A DNA stretch of 64,000 bases, taken from Campylobacter rectus (GTDB lineage Bacteria > Campylobacterota > Campylobacteria > Campylobacterales > Campylobacteraceae). The notes under the pieces were generated by a model. The model saw only the letters and a program-made list of their open reading frames with translations. It had not been told where the DNA came from and ran no database searches. A program made the position numbers and the translations under genes. The stretch is from NCBI RefSeq assembly GCF_004803795.1, contig NZ_CP012543.1:868001-932000 (forward strand). The letters are read 5' to 3'. Positions 55,295-63,900 of the stretch are shown here, piece after piece; position 1 is the first letter of the stretch; every line of letters starts with the position of its first letter.

Positions 55295-56570
55295 ACGCGC
55301 TCTCAAGCTTGTTCATACTTTGCGTGTTTATGTCGTTTATCAGGCTCTCAAGCTCAAGATAGGCCAAAACCACGTTTCTGGCCGAAGCTATGAGCTCGTT
55401 TCTTATCTTGTGCACCCTGGCTCTGGCGTCAAGCAGATCGACCAGGTTTTTGAGCCCCTCTTCGTATCCTCGCTCTATCGAGCGCTCATAGACGTTTGCG
55501 TGCTCGAGCGATCTTACGTTTATGTCGTATTCTTGGATGTAGTTTTGAAAGTCGATGGCTGCTTGTCGTTGAGCGATATCGACGTTTTTTCTGACTTCGT
55601 TTTGTCTGGATATGCTAGCTTGTCTTAAAAACATACCTTCTTCTACCCGATAGCTCGTGTACCAGCTCGAAAATATCGGTATATTTAGGCGGATATTCGT
55701 CTCGACCCTGCGTTTTTTATCGCCGAAAGCCTTAGTGTCCTTGTAGCTGTTATTTGAGTAGCCTATTGAAAAATCAATGGTCGGCAGATGCTCGCTTTTG
55801 CGTTTAATGTGCTCTTTTTCGGCTATTTTCGTTAGTAGCGTGCTTTGCTTGTAGTCCAAATTTTGCTCTATATCGCTGTATTTTTTAAGATCGAGATTTT
55901 TGAAAAAATCAATATTTATATTCTCGAAATAATCCATCGTGTCGATATCTTGTCCGACTAATTTAAAAAGCGACATCTTGGCTATGTCTATATTTCTTTG
56001 GGCTTTGCTTACGCTTAGCATCGACTCGTCGTATCTTACCTTTGATTCGAGCATATCTATTTTATTTGTAAGCCCTAGCGAGAGCGAGCGCTCCATTTGC
56101 TCGAATTTAGCCTTATTTGCATCTTGATAGCTTAACGCCAGCTTTAAATTCGCATTCGCGTAAGCCAGCTCGAAATACGCCCTGGTTACTTTTTTAGCGA
56201 GGTCTTGCCTGCTGTGCTCGAGCTCGATTTGACCTCCTTGCATCCTTAGTTTCTCTTGTTGTCTTTGGTAGTATAAGGACGGCTGAAATATCGACTGCCT
56301 TACCGTAACGCCGTAGCTCGTGTAGCTTTCGTTCGAGTTTTTATTTTGTCTTTTGTATTTATCGCCGTGATAAGATATATCGCCGTTTATAGTAGGCAAC
56401 AGTTGGGACAAGGTCTGATTATACCTTTGTTCTCCGGCCAAACTGTTATACATATAGTACTTATACTCTTCGTCGTTTCCTAGAGCCATATTATACGCTT
56501 CGGACAAGCTCGCGGACTGCGCGGATAAAAGTATCGGCGCAGCGAGTAAAGATAAAATTTTAATCTTCAT
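55287..56570 (-). CDS. sapF: Type I secretion outer membrane channel (TolC/PrtF family), SapF-like
   Basis: 427-aa outer-membrane component of the S-layer exporter. Signal peptide KIKILSLLAAPILLSAQS. Two TolC-type helical halves (SLSEAYNMALGNDEEYKYY and, in the second half, VDIAQRQAAIDFQNYIQEYD followed by GYEEGLKNLVDLLDARARV). Gene order sapC-sapD-sapE-sapF and partial overlaps match the C. fetus sap operon, hence the name by analogy. The start overlaps sapE by 11 nt. Confidence 0.85.
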   Translation of the reverse strand: MKIKILSLLAAPILLSAQSASLSEAYNMALGNDEEYKYYMYNSLAGEQRYNQTLSQLLPTINGDISYHGDKYKRQNKNSNESYTSYGVTVRQSIFQPSLYYQRQQEKLRMQGGQIELEHSRQDLAKKVTRAYFELAYANANLKLALSYQDANKAKFEQMERSLSLGLTNKIDMLESKVRYDESMLSVSKAQRNIDIAKMSLFKLVGQDIDTMDYFENINIDFFKNLDLKKYSDIEQNLDYKQSTLLTKIAEKEHIKRKSEHLPTIDFSIGYSNNSYKDTKAFGDKKRRVETNIRLNIPIFSSWYTSYRVEEGMFLRQASISRQNEVRKNVDIAQRQAAIDFQNYIQEYDINVRSLEHANVYERSIERGYEEGLKNLVDLLDARARVHKIRNELIASARNVVLAYLELESLINDINTQSMNKLESAFN

Positions 56571-57843
56571 TAAATGCCCTTTTAAACATATTCGTAAACG
56601 GATTTAGGATATAGCTTAGAACCGTTCTGTTTGACGTTTGCACCATTACCTCCGCAGGCATACCCGGAAGTAAGAAAAATTTGTTATTCTCAAGCTCTTT
56701 TACGCCTTTGTCGGTGAGCTTGACCTTTATCTCGTAAAATTGATGCCCGTTACCGTCCTGCAAGCTGTCGGCCGAGATATATACGACCTCTCCTTCTACG
56801 ACATGGGCTTGCTGTAGCTCAAACGCGCTAAATCTAACGTCGGATAGCAGACCTATCGTGACCTTATCTATATCGGTCAAGTTCATCCTCGCCTCTACTA
56901 TGTATTCCGTGCTGTCGGGCACGATATACATTATCGGATCGCCGGGCCTGATGACCCCTCCTACCGTATGAGCCGTCATACCCACGATCGTTCCGCTAAC
57001 GGGAGCTCTCACCTCGGTTCTAGCGAGCTGATCGTTTAGGGCTATATATTTTGATCTGAGGGTGTTTATGGACTTCGTTACGCTTTCAAGCTGTTTTAGG
57101 ACATCCTCTTTAAAAGCGCTCTCCCTTAAGATCATTTGAGATTTCGTTTCGGTTATTTGGACGTTTAGCCTGGCGATCTCCGCCGTATTAGAAGCTATCT
57201 CACCGTCGATGGCTATTTTTTCGCGCTTTAAGTCCCTTAGTCTTATCTTATCGCTTAGCTGCTCTTTATATAGTCTATCCCACTCTTTTGTCTCTTCGTC
57301 CAGCGACTCCACTCTTAGCTTCCTTGAAGATATTATGGCGTTTAGCCCGTCTATTTGCTTGTAGAGTTGAGATATGCGTTGATTTAGTATCTCTTTTTCA
57401 TCGCTTAGTATTTTTCTTTGCTCGTTAAATATGCTTATTTGCGCTTCCGAAGCACGTTTAAAGCCTTTTAGTTTCTTTAGCTCGTCGCTAAATTTTATCT
57501 GCTCCTCATTATCTCTTTGCGCGATTAACCTAGCTTCCAAAACACTGTTTTGCAGGTAATCGGTTTGCGAAGCGTTAAGCTCGGCTTGGAGTTTGGAGTT
57601 TCTCATCTTTAAAAGTATGTCTCCTTCTTTTACCTTATAGCCGTCTTTTACGTAAATTTCATCCACGACGCCGCCTTCTAGGTGCTGCACGACCTTTTTA
57701 TCGTTTATTACGCTTACTTTTCCGACCGCTACGGCGCCGCTCTTAAGCGGAGCGAAAGCCGCCCAGCCGCCGAAAACCCCGACCAATATAAAAATGGTTA
57801 GTAAGCCAAACCTTATCGTTCCTTTTTCGTCAGACAATATCAT
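56560..57843 (-). CDS. sapE: Type I secretion membrane fusion protein (HlyD/PrtE family), SapE-like
   Basis: 427-aa adaptor linking the ABC exporter to the outer-membrane channel. One N-terminal membrane helix (about 10-32, FGLLTIFILVGVFGGWAAF). First lipoyl half near KVVQHLEGGVVDEIYVKDGY, long coiled coil (about 80-260), second lipoyl half VRAPVSGTIVGMTAHTVGGV, and C-terminal beta domain. The LEGGVV(D/K)-I--(K/R)DG stretch is typical of the PrtE/HlyD secretion branch. Overlaps sapD by 4 nt. Confidence 0.9.
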   Translation of the reverse strand: MILSDEKGTIRFGLLTIFILVGVFGGWAAFAPLKSGAVAVGKVSVINDKKVVQHLEGGVVDEIYVKDGYKVKEGDILLKMRNSKLQAELNASQTDYLQNSVLEARLIAQRDNEEQIKFSDELKKLKGFKRASEAQISIFNEQRKILSDEKEILNQRISQLYKQIDGLNAIISSRKLRVESLDEETKEWDRLYKEQLSDKIRLRDLKREKIAIDGEIASNTAEIARLNVQITETKSQMILRESAFKEDVLKQLESVTKSINTLRSKYIALNDQLARTEVRAPVSGTIVGMTAHTVGGVIRPGDPIMYIVPDSTEYIVEARMNLTDIDKVTIGLLSDVRFSAFELQQAHVVEGEVVYISADSLQDGNGHQFYEIKVKLTDKGVKELENNKFFLLPGMPAEVMVQTSNRTVLSYILNPFTNMFKRAFNED

Positions 57844-59570
57844 TCTTTTTCCTCTGTTATCTTTTGTTTAGCCTGCTGCTCTACCGCTTGGTTTTGATTT
57901 TTGGTAAGCTCGTGCAAGACGGCGTCTCTTAGTCCGAAATATATAAGTCTGCCGGCGGTTAGAACCGCTATCTTATCGACTATACCTAGTATATTTAGCT
58001 TATGCGTTATCAATATGATAGTCGCTTTGCCTTTCATATTCAGCAAGGCTTGATGCAGCGCCCTTTCTCCCGCTTCGTCGAGGCTGGCGTTCGGTTCGTC
58101 CAGTACTATTATCCTAGGCGATTTATAAAACGCTCTTGCTAAAGCTATCCTTTGCCTTTGTCCGCCGCTCAGGCTTGAGCCGCCTATGCCTATCCTGGTA
58201 TCGTAGCCTTCGGGTAAATTTAATATCATTTCGTGCACGTTGGCTAGCTTTGCCGCTTTTATTATCTCCTCGGAGTCTAGTTCGCCAAATCTCGCTATAT
58301 TTTCAGCCACCGTTCCTTCGAAAAGCTCAACGTCTTGCGGCAAGTATCCTATAAATTCTCCGAGATGATCGCTATCGTATTGATTTATATCCGCGCCGTC
58401 CACTCTTACTACACCCTTAAACAAAGGCCACACTCCGAGCACCGCTCTGGCAAACGAGCTCTTGCCTGCCGCGCTCGGCCCTATTATAGCGCACATATCT
58501 CCCGCGTTTAGGCTTAGCGTTACGTCCGCTAGCGACAAGGTTTTTGCGTTAGGCGGTAGCAATGATACGCCCTGACATTCTATATGTCCTACGGGATCGG
58601 GTAGCTTTATCCTATCGGTCTGAACCGGAAATTCGTCTAAAAATCTATCCAGCCTTTGGTAGCTCTCTTTCGCGCCTTTATAGTTTTTCCAGCTGGCTAT
58701 CAAGATATCAAGCGGAGCCAGCGCTCTACCCATGATGATAGAGCCCGCGATCATCATTCCCGGAGTTAGCTCCATCTTTACGACCAAATACGCGCCAAGA
58801 CCCAGCATCAAGGACTGAAACGTGACGCGCGCCGTTTTACTTATGTTCGCATAGATTCCCGCTTTTGAGCTTGCGTCCGAATGTGAATTTAAAAACTCGT
58901 CGTGTTTTTTCTCCCAAATTTTTCTCAAATTTGCATTCATTCCCATAGCTTGTATGACTTCGGAGTTTTTTAGATTGGCATCCACGAAGCGCATCTCTCT
59001 TCTATAACTATCGTTCGAGTTTTTAAGTCCCTCTTTCGTCGCGTTTTCATTTAAAAGCGCGAGAATAAAAAGACAGATCGCCGCAAATACGCTAAACCAG
59101 CCGTAATACGGGTGAAATAAAAACAGTATCGCGATATATATCGGCAGCCACGGAGCGTCTAAAAATGCAAAAACTCCGTTTCCGCTGAGGTATTGTTTGA
59201 GCGTATTTATGTCGCTCATCGCTTGCGAAGTCGTTCTTGACGGGTTTCCGGCAGCTAGTTTAAATATCGCGTCATAGACTCTGCCTGATAAATTTTGATC
59301 CATCTGGTTAGCGAATATTATAAGCACTCGCGATCTAAGTATTTCAAAAGCTCCCATCGTTACAAACAAAAACACCACTATCAAAGTAAGCATAGTAAGC
59401 GTATCGAGGCTTCTTGAGGTTACCACGCGGCCGTAAAGCTGGAGCATATATAAAGGCGGAGTGAGCATCAGTAAATTTACGAATGCGCTGAAGATGCCCG
59501 CATATACCAGACATTTTTTAGATTTTCTAAGTATGTTTTTTAGTTCGTTTTCTTTTTTAGTTATGCTCAT
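57840..59570 (-). CDS. sapD: Type I secretion ABC transporter (PrtD family), SapD-like
   Basis: 576-aa ATP-driven exporter of the S-layer protein. Residues 20-300 are six membrane helices; no C39 peptidase domain, as in PrtD. ATPase: Walker A IGPSAAGKSSFARAVLG, Q-loop region YLPQDVELFEGTVAENIA, signature SLSGGQRQRIALARAFY, Walker B IIVLDEPNASLDEAG. The start overlaps sapC by 4 nt. Its substrates should be the S-layer protein at 60,989 and perhaps the DUF4214 protein at 33.9 kb. Confidence 0.92.
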   Translation of the reverse strand: MSITKKENELKNILRKSKKCLVYAGIFSAFVNLLMLTPPLYMLQLYGRVVTSRSLDTLTMLTLIVVFLFVTMGAFEILRSRVLIIFANQMDQNLSGRVYDAIFKLAAGNPSRTTSQAMSDINTLKQYLSGNGVFAFLDAPWLPIYIAILFLFHPYYGWFSVFAAICLFILALLNENATKEGLKNSNDSYRREMRFVDANLKNSEVIQAMGMNANLRKIWEKKHDEFLNSHSDASSKAGIYANISKTARVTFQSLMLGLGAYLVVKMELTPGMMIAGSIIMGRALAPLDILIASWKNYKGAKESYQRLDRFLDEFPVQTDRIKLPDPVGHIECQGVSLLPPNAKTLSLADVTLSLNAGDMCAIIGPSAAGKSSFARAVLGVWPLFKGVVRVDGADINQYDSDHLGEFIGYLPQDVELFEGTVAENIARFGELDSEEIIKAAKLANVHEMILNLPEGYDTRIGIGGSSLSGGQRQRIALARAFYKSPRIIVLDEPNASLDEAGERALHQALLNMKGKATIILITHKLNILGIVDKIAVLTAGRLIYFGLRDAVLHELTKNQNQAVEQQAKQKITEEKE

Positions 59571-60661
59571 TTTGAAAGTATCCTCGAAGCTAGAGTTTGG
59601 AAGTTGCCCAAACTGCTTAAATGTATGTTGATTAGATTCATATATCCGTTTCTAACAAACATCGCCAAAGTCTTATCGTCAAGTTCGTTTAACTTGCTCT
59701 TACTTACTATGGAAAAGCCTTTTATCAGCACATAGTTCTCCTCGCCCACTTTCAAATTTAGCTCCTTATCTACTAAAATTCCCGCCTTTTTTATCTCTTC
59801 CATCATCGCTTCGGTTTTTCTAAAGTCCGCGTCGTAGTTTTTTAGCGCCGATACTACTTTGTCCAGAAATTCGCTCTTGTTGCCCTCTTTATCAAAGAGT
59901 ATCTCGCCTTCTTCGCCGCCTTTTCGGATATGATCCGAGTCCATATCGATACAAAGCACCCTTTTGCCGTTTGCGTTACCGAGTAAAAACGGATAGTTTT
60001 TTAGGCTCGCGGGCACATATCCGTCAAAATTTTCGTCTATCGTCGCATTGCCGTCTCGTCCTAGCACGACTACCATCATCGGCACTATATCGTTAGTAAA
60101 AACTATGCAGAAGTTTTCCGCGCACTTTTTCATCTCCGATATTGTGATCTTAGCTACCGGCGTATCAGGCAAAGCGCCGCCCACATATCTTAGGTCTCTG
60201 TGTTCATCCGAATGCAAGGCCGTTATGTTCATGTTTTTCCTTTTCTTTATATTATTTATATTATGTTTTTTATCTATACTGATGTTTTTGCTGGTCTTTA
60301 CAAAGACTGTTCCTCCGTTTTGTTTTATAAATTTAGCCACATCGTCTTTTTCGTTATCTCCGACTACCGTCACTTCGTATCTCTCCGTCTTGCCGATGCA
60401 TCCATCCTCTCTTTTTTTATTTCTTTCTCTTGAGAAGGAGCTGTTTAGCACTTGCATAAATTTAGCTATGTCTTCGCTTTGCAGATATAGCATCACGCTT
60501 GCTTTACCTATGAAGTAGCCGTAAATTTGCGCCCCGTATCTCTTAGCCGTGTCCGTAAGCTTGGTCTTATATATCTCTATTTCGCCCTCGTTTTTGCAAA
60601 AGTCGCCGTTTTGTCTTACTAAAACCGTTCCGCCGATTATCTCTCTTGCTTTTCTACCCAC
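59567..60661 (-). CDS. sapC: SapC-family protein with N-terminal degenerate REP-transposase-like (Y1/HUH) domain
   Basis: 364 aa, GTG start at 60661 behind AAAGGAAG. Residues 144-360 match the SapC family: SDEHRDLRYVGGALPD, then VPASLKNYPFLLGN, VLCIDMDS, and FSIVSKSKLNELDDKTL ending in NLINIHLSSLGNF. SapC is the first sap operon gene in C. fetus; its job is unknown. Residues 1-140 look like a REP-associated tyrosine transposase (RKAREIIGG; KRYGAQIYGYF; AKFMQVLNSSFSRERNKK), but the HxH site reads SVM (55-57) and no catalytic Tyr is seen. Met144 has its own ribosome site (GGAAAAAC, ATG at 60232), so a free SapC might also be made. Confidence 0.8.
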   Translation of the reverse strand: MGRKAREIIGGTVLVRQNGDFCKNEGEIEIYKTKLTDTAKRYGAQIYGYFIGKASVMLYLQSEDIAKFMQVLNSSFSRERNKKREDGCIGKTERYEVTVVGDNEKDDVAKFIKQNGGTVFVKTSKNISIDKKHNINNIKKRKNMNITALHSDEHRDLRYVGGALPDTPVAKITISEMKKCAENFCIVFTNDIVPMMVVVLGRDGNATIDENFDGYVPASLKNYPFLLGNANGKRVLCIDMDSDHIRKGGEEGEILFDKEGNKSEFLDKVVSALKNYDADFRKTEAMMEEIKKAGILVDKELNLKVGEENYVLIKGFSIVSKSKLNELDDKTLAMFVRNGYMNLINIHLSSLGNFQTLASRILSK

Positions 60662-60830
60662 TGACTTCCTTTCGCTTGAAATAAATTTTTATCAAGCGCA
60701 ATCTTATCACCTATAAACTTAAAATATATTTAAAAAGTGCCAAAGTAAAATAATTTTTTTTAAAATTTTCGCAAATTTTCGGTAAATTTCGCTCATTTTT
60801 AATAATGAATTAAACTTATTTCCTAGCTTT

Positions 60831-60841
60831 TATGTTATAAT
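60831..60841 (+). promoter_or_regulatory. Extended -10 promoter of the S-layer gene
   Basis: TATGTTATAAT: TATAAT at 60836-60841 with TGn just before it. The -35 region (about 60,813, TTATTT-like) is weak, as is usual for campylobacter promoters. Predicted start near 60,848 gives a leader of about 140 nt. Confidence 0.7.
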
Positions 60842-60847
60842 ACTCTT

Positions 60848-60988
60848 TAAGTATTTGCAAAAGTACTATCGATAGTAGGTAGGACACAGAGCGGACCTTA
60901 GTAGGCTCATCTGCGGTTACCTTATCTCGGTTGATTCTACTATGGGAAGTCTTTGCAACTACCAAAATTTCATTTTAAGGAGTCCTTA
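60848..60988 (+). promoter_or_regulatory. Long structured 5' leader of the S-layer mRNA
   Basis: An outer stem can form between TTGCAAAAG (60855-60863) and CTTTGCAA (60951-60958), and an inner one between ATAGTAG (60872-60878) and CTACTAT (60937-60943), closing most of the leader into one fold near the 5' end. The ribosome site AAGGAG (60977-60982) lies outside it, 6 nt before the ATG. A stabilising or regulatory role is inference. Confidence 0.55.
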
Positions 60989-63900
60989 ATGGCTTTAACA
61001 CAGACACAAGTTTCCCAGCTTTACGTTACTCTTTTCGGTAGAGTTTCAGAAGGCGCCGGAAATAAATTTTGGCAAAACAGCCAAGATATTGCTACTGCAG
61101 CTACAAATATGCTCGCTACGGAAGCTGCGAAAGAATATTTTGGTTCCGCTTTGACTAGCGACGAGGCGTTTATTAAGCATATCTACAAAAATACGCTTAA
61201 CAAAACAGAAGTAGAAGATCCTGAGGGTATCAATTTTTGGGTTAAGGCCCTAAAATCAGGTGTCTCACGCGGCACCGTAGTCGCCGAGCTCATAAAAGCC
61301 GCCCAAGATCCTAAAAACAAAGGCGCCTCTCAAGATTTGTTTAACAACAAAGTCGCTTTGTCCGACTATACCGCAGGTAAAGTTGAAGGAAAGGGTCTAA
61401 AAGCTAAAGATCTTGCTCCTTTCAAAAGCGTTCTTAACAAGATAACTTCCAATCCTAGTAGCGTCGATGCGGCTAAACCTGCGGTTGATGCATTGGCGGG
61501 CATTTCTACCGATACTAGCGTGGATTGGCACTCAAACCCTGAGCATCCGGGAAAGGCGTATGAGCTTACAACAAATACCGATAATGCTACCGCAAACGTA
61601 TTTAACGCTCCTATGAAACACAATCCCGGCGGCACCGATAGGATTATGACGCTACAAAGCAGCGATAAGCTTACAGGCGATTATAGCAGACACGACAATA
61701 CCCTTAACGTCGAATTCGGACAAGCCAACGCCGACGAAGGCGATCCGACCTCAAGAACTCCGACGCTTACCAACATCCAAAACATCAACATCGAAGTTAC
61801 CGGAACCGTTAATACGCTTGATCTTCGCGATTCAAACGATGTGGAAAAAATCAACATCCACAGGATCACTAAAGAAGCCGGCAATAAATTTAACGTCGAG
61901 AGCATAGGTCAAAAACTAGTCGGTATGAGACTGGCTAATGTCGCTAAAAAAGACATCGACGTCAAATTTGAACACAAAAAAGGCGTATTGAGCGGCTTTG
62001 AGGACAAATCAAACGTATTTTTGGAAAATGTAGAGGCTAAGTCTCTTTCTATCACCAGCGATAAAAATACCGAAGGCTACGAGAATTTAAATTTGATCTC
62101 AAAACAAGGCGTTTCGTTGAACAAATTCGAAGCCAATCAGCTTAGAGAGCTCACTATCAAAGGAAGCGGCGAGCTAAAGATAGCCGATGTAGAGCTTAAC
62201 GACGGCGCTAATCCGCAATTTAACAAGGTAAATGACGGTGGCATAAAGACGCCTGGCACTAGAGGCTTTACGAAACTTGACGCTTCAGGCTATACAGGCA
62301 GCCTAACTCTTGATATCACCGATATTGTAAAAGAAGCAAGCGATCCGTTCGACTCAGGAAGAAAACTCAATACCGATATCATCGGTTCTAAGCTTGGTGA
62401 TACGTTTTATCTAAGAGGCGGTCTTGGCTCTAGAACAAATATCGACGGCGGTGCGGGCGAAGACAAACTAGTGTTGGTAAGTGGCAGCATAGGCACAGGC
62501 AAGAGAGCCGACGGCGTAACGGACTCAAAGATCACTAATATCGAAAACTTGGAGATGAGAGCTCAAAGCGGCGACTTATCTGCTGATTTTGATAGATTTG
62601 ACGCAAGTTTAAAAAGAGTGCTTGTAAGAACCGAGCAAATGGATACGCTTGCCACCTTTACTTTGAGTAATATTTCCGAGAAATTTTCAAAAGAGGGCGT
62701 GATTGATATAGAGCATTCTGCCGGAAATGAAGATAAGCCAAATAACTACAATACGAAAATCGTGGCAACCCTTAAGGACGCAAGCGGTAAAGATGATAGT
62801 CTAACTTTTAGAGTCTTAGATGCAAACAATAAGGACAACAGCTTTGAATTTGAGATCGGTGCTGCGGGTGTCGAAAACATAACCGTTAAGGACGATGATA
62901 CCGAGAGCAACGAGATGAAGCTTACCAACGCAGCCGATCATACCGGCAAAGTAACCCTTACCGGCGGCACTGCAGGTAAATACTTTGCAGTAAATAGCGA
63001 GATCGTCGCAAAAGAAGTCGATGCTAGCGGCCAAAAAAGCGATCTAAGACTAACCGTAAGAGATCAAGCCGCAAATCCGGGGCAAACCATCAAACTAGGA
63101 ACCGGTAATGACGTCCTTACATTTAAAGAGCTTGATGGTCTTGACGGCAAAGATACGATAACCGACGCAGGCGGTAACGATGTCGTAAGAGCGATATTTA
63201 GCAAAGATAACGCTTTAAATCTTAAAGGTATCGAGGGTGTTCATGTTGCTGCTCTCGACAATATAAATCTTGATGTGACAAATACTGATATCACGAAAAT
63301 GACTCTAATGTCAAGAGAAGCCGTCAAGCAAACAGACCATGTTGAGAGCCTAGGATACGGCGTTTATGGAATGAATAATACGACTTTTGGCACTACCGAT
63401 ATTAGTAAAAAAACTATCACTGTGAAAAAATCTAATATATCCGAGCTTAACTTTGCCGGCGACTTAGACAATAAAGACGACGACGTAGCTGCTGATGATG
63501 GCGATAAGGATCAGAACTTTAACGGTGTGGAATTGCTAAACAATCAGTCAAAAGAGTTGAACGTTAATGTCAGTTCATCTCTTGATAGGATTAAAGAAGG
63601 AGCTACATCCTACACTATCGGCAAGATTACTGCTCACGGCGTAGAGAAATTTAACGTAAAAATCAAAGACGAGAAAGATAAAACTACCACAACAAAGATC
63701 GATAACGTGTTTGGTAAAAATATCACTCATCTTAAAGTTACCGGCGTGGATAAAGACGGTAAAGAAGTAGCGACTAAAGGTAGCGTAAATCTCGGCACCG
63801 TTTCGGATGGCGGTTCGTTTAAGACTATGCAAGAAGTGGACGCTACGAATGTTGGCGGAGCCTTTACTGCTACGGTCACTTCACTGGGAGATAATTCTCA

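Larger units (their letters stand above)
60662..60988. promoter_or_regulatory. Divergent control region between sapC and the S-layer gene
   Basis: 327 bp, strongly A/T-rich on the sapC side (60,700-60,830). It contains the S-layer promoter and leader on the plus strand. A minus-strand promoter for sapC must exist but I could not fix it. No inverted repeats like those that frame the invertible sap promoter of C. fetus were recognised here; a partner S-layer gene on the far side of sapF is absent. Confidence 0.6.

Noticed and set aside
55287-60988. C. fetus-style invertible sap promoter segment
   Set aside because: Only one S-layer gene flanks the sap operon in the window, and no inverted recombination sequences were seen at the sapF end.
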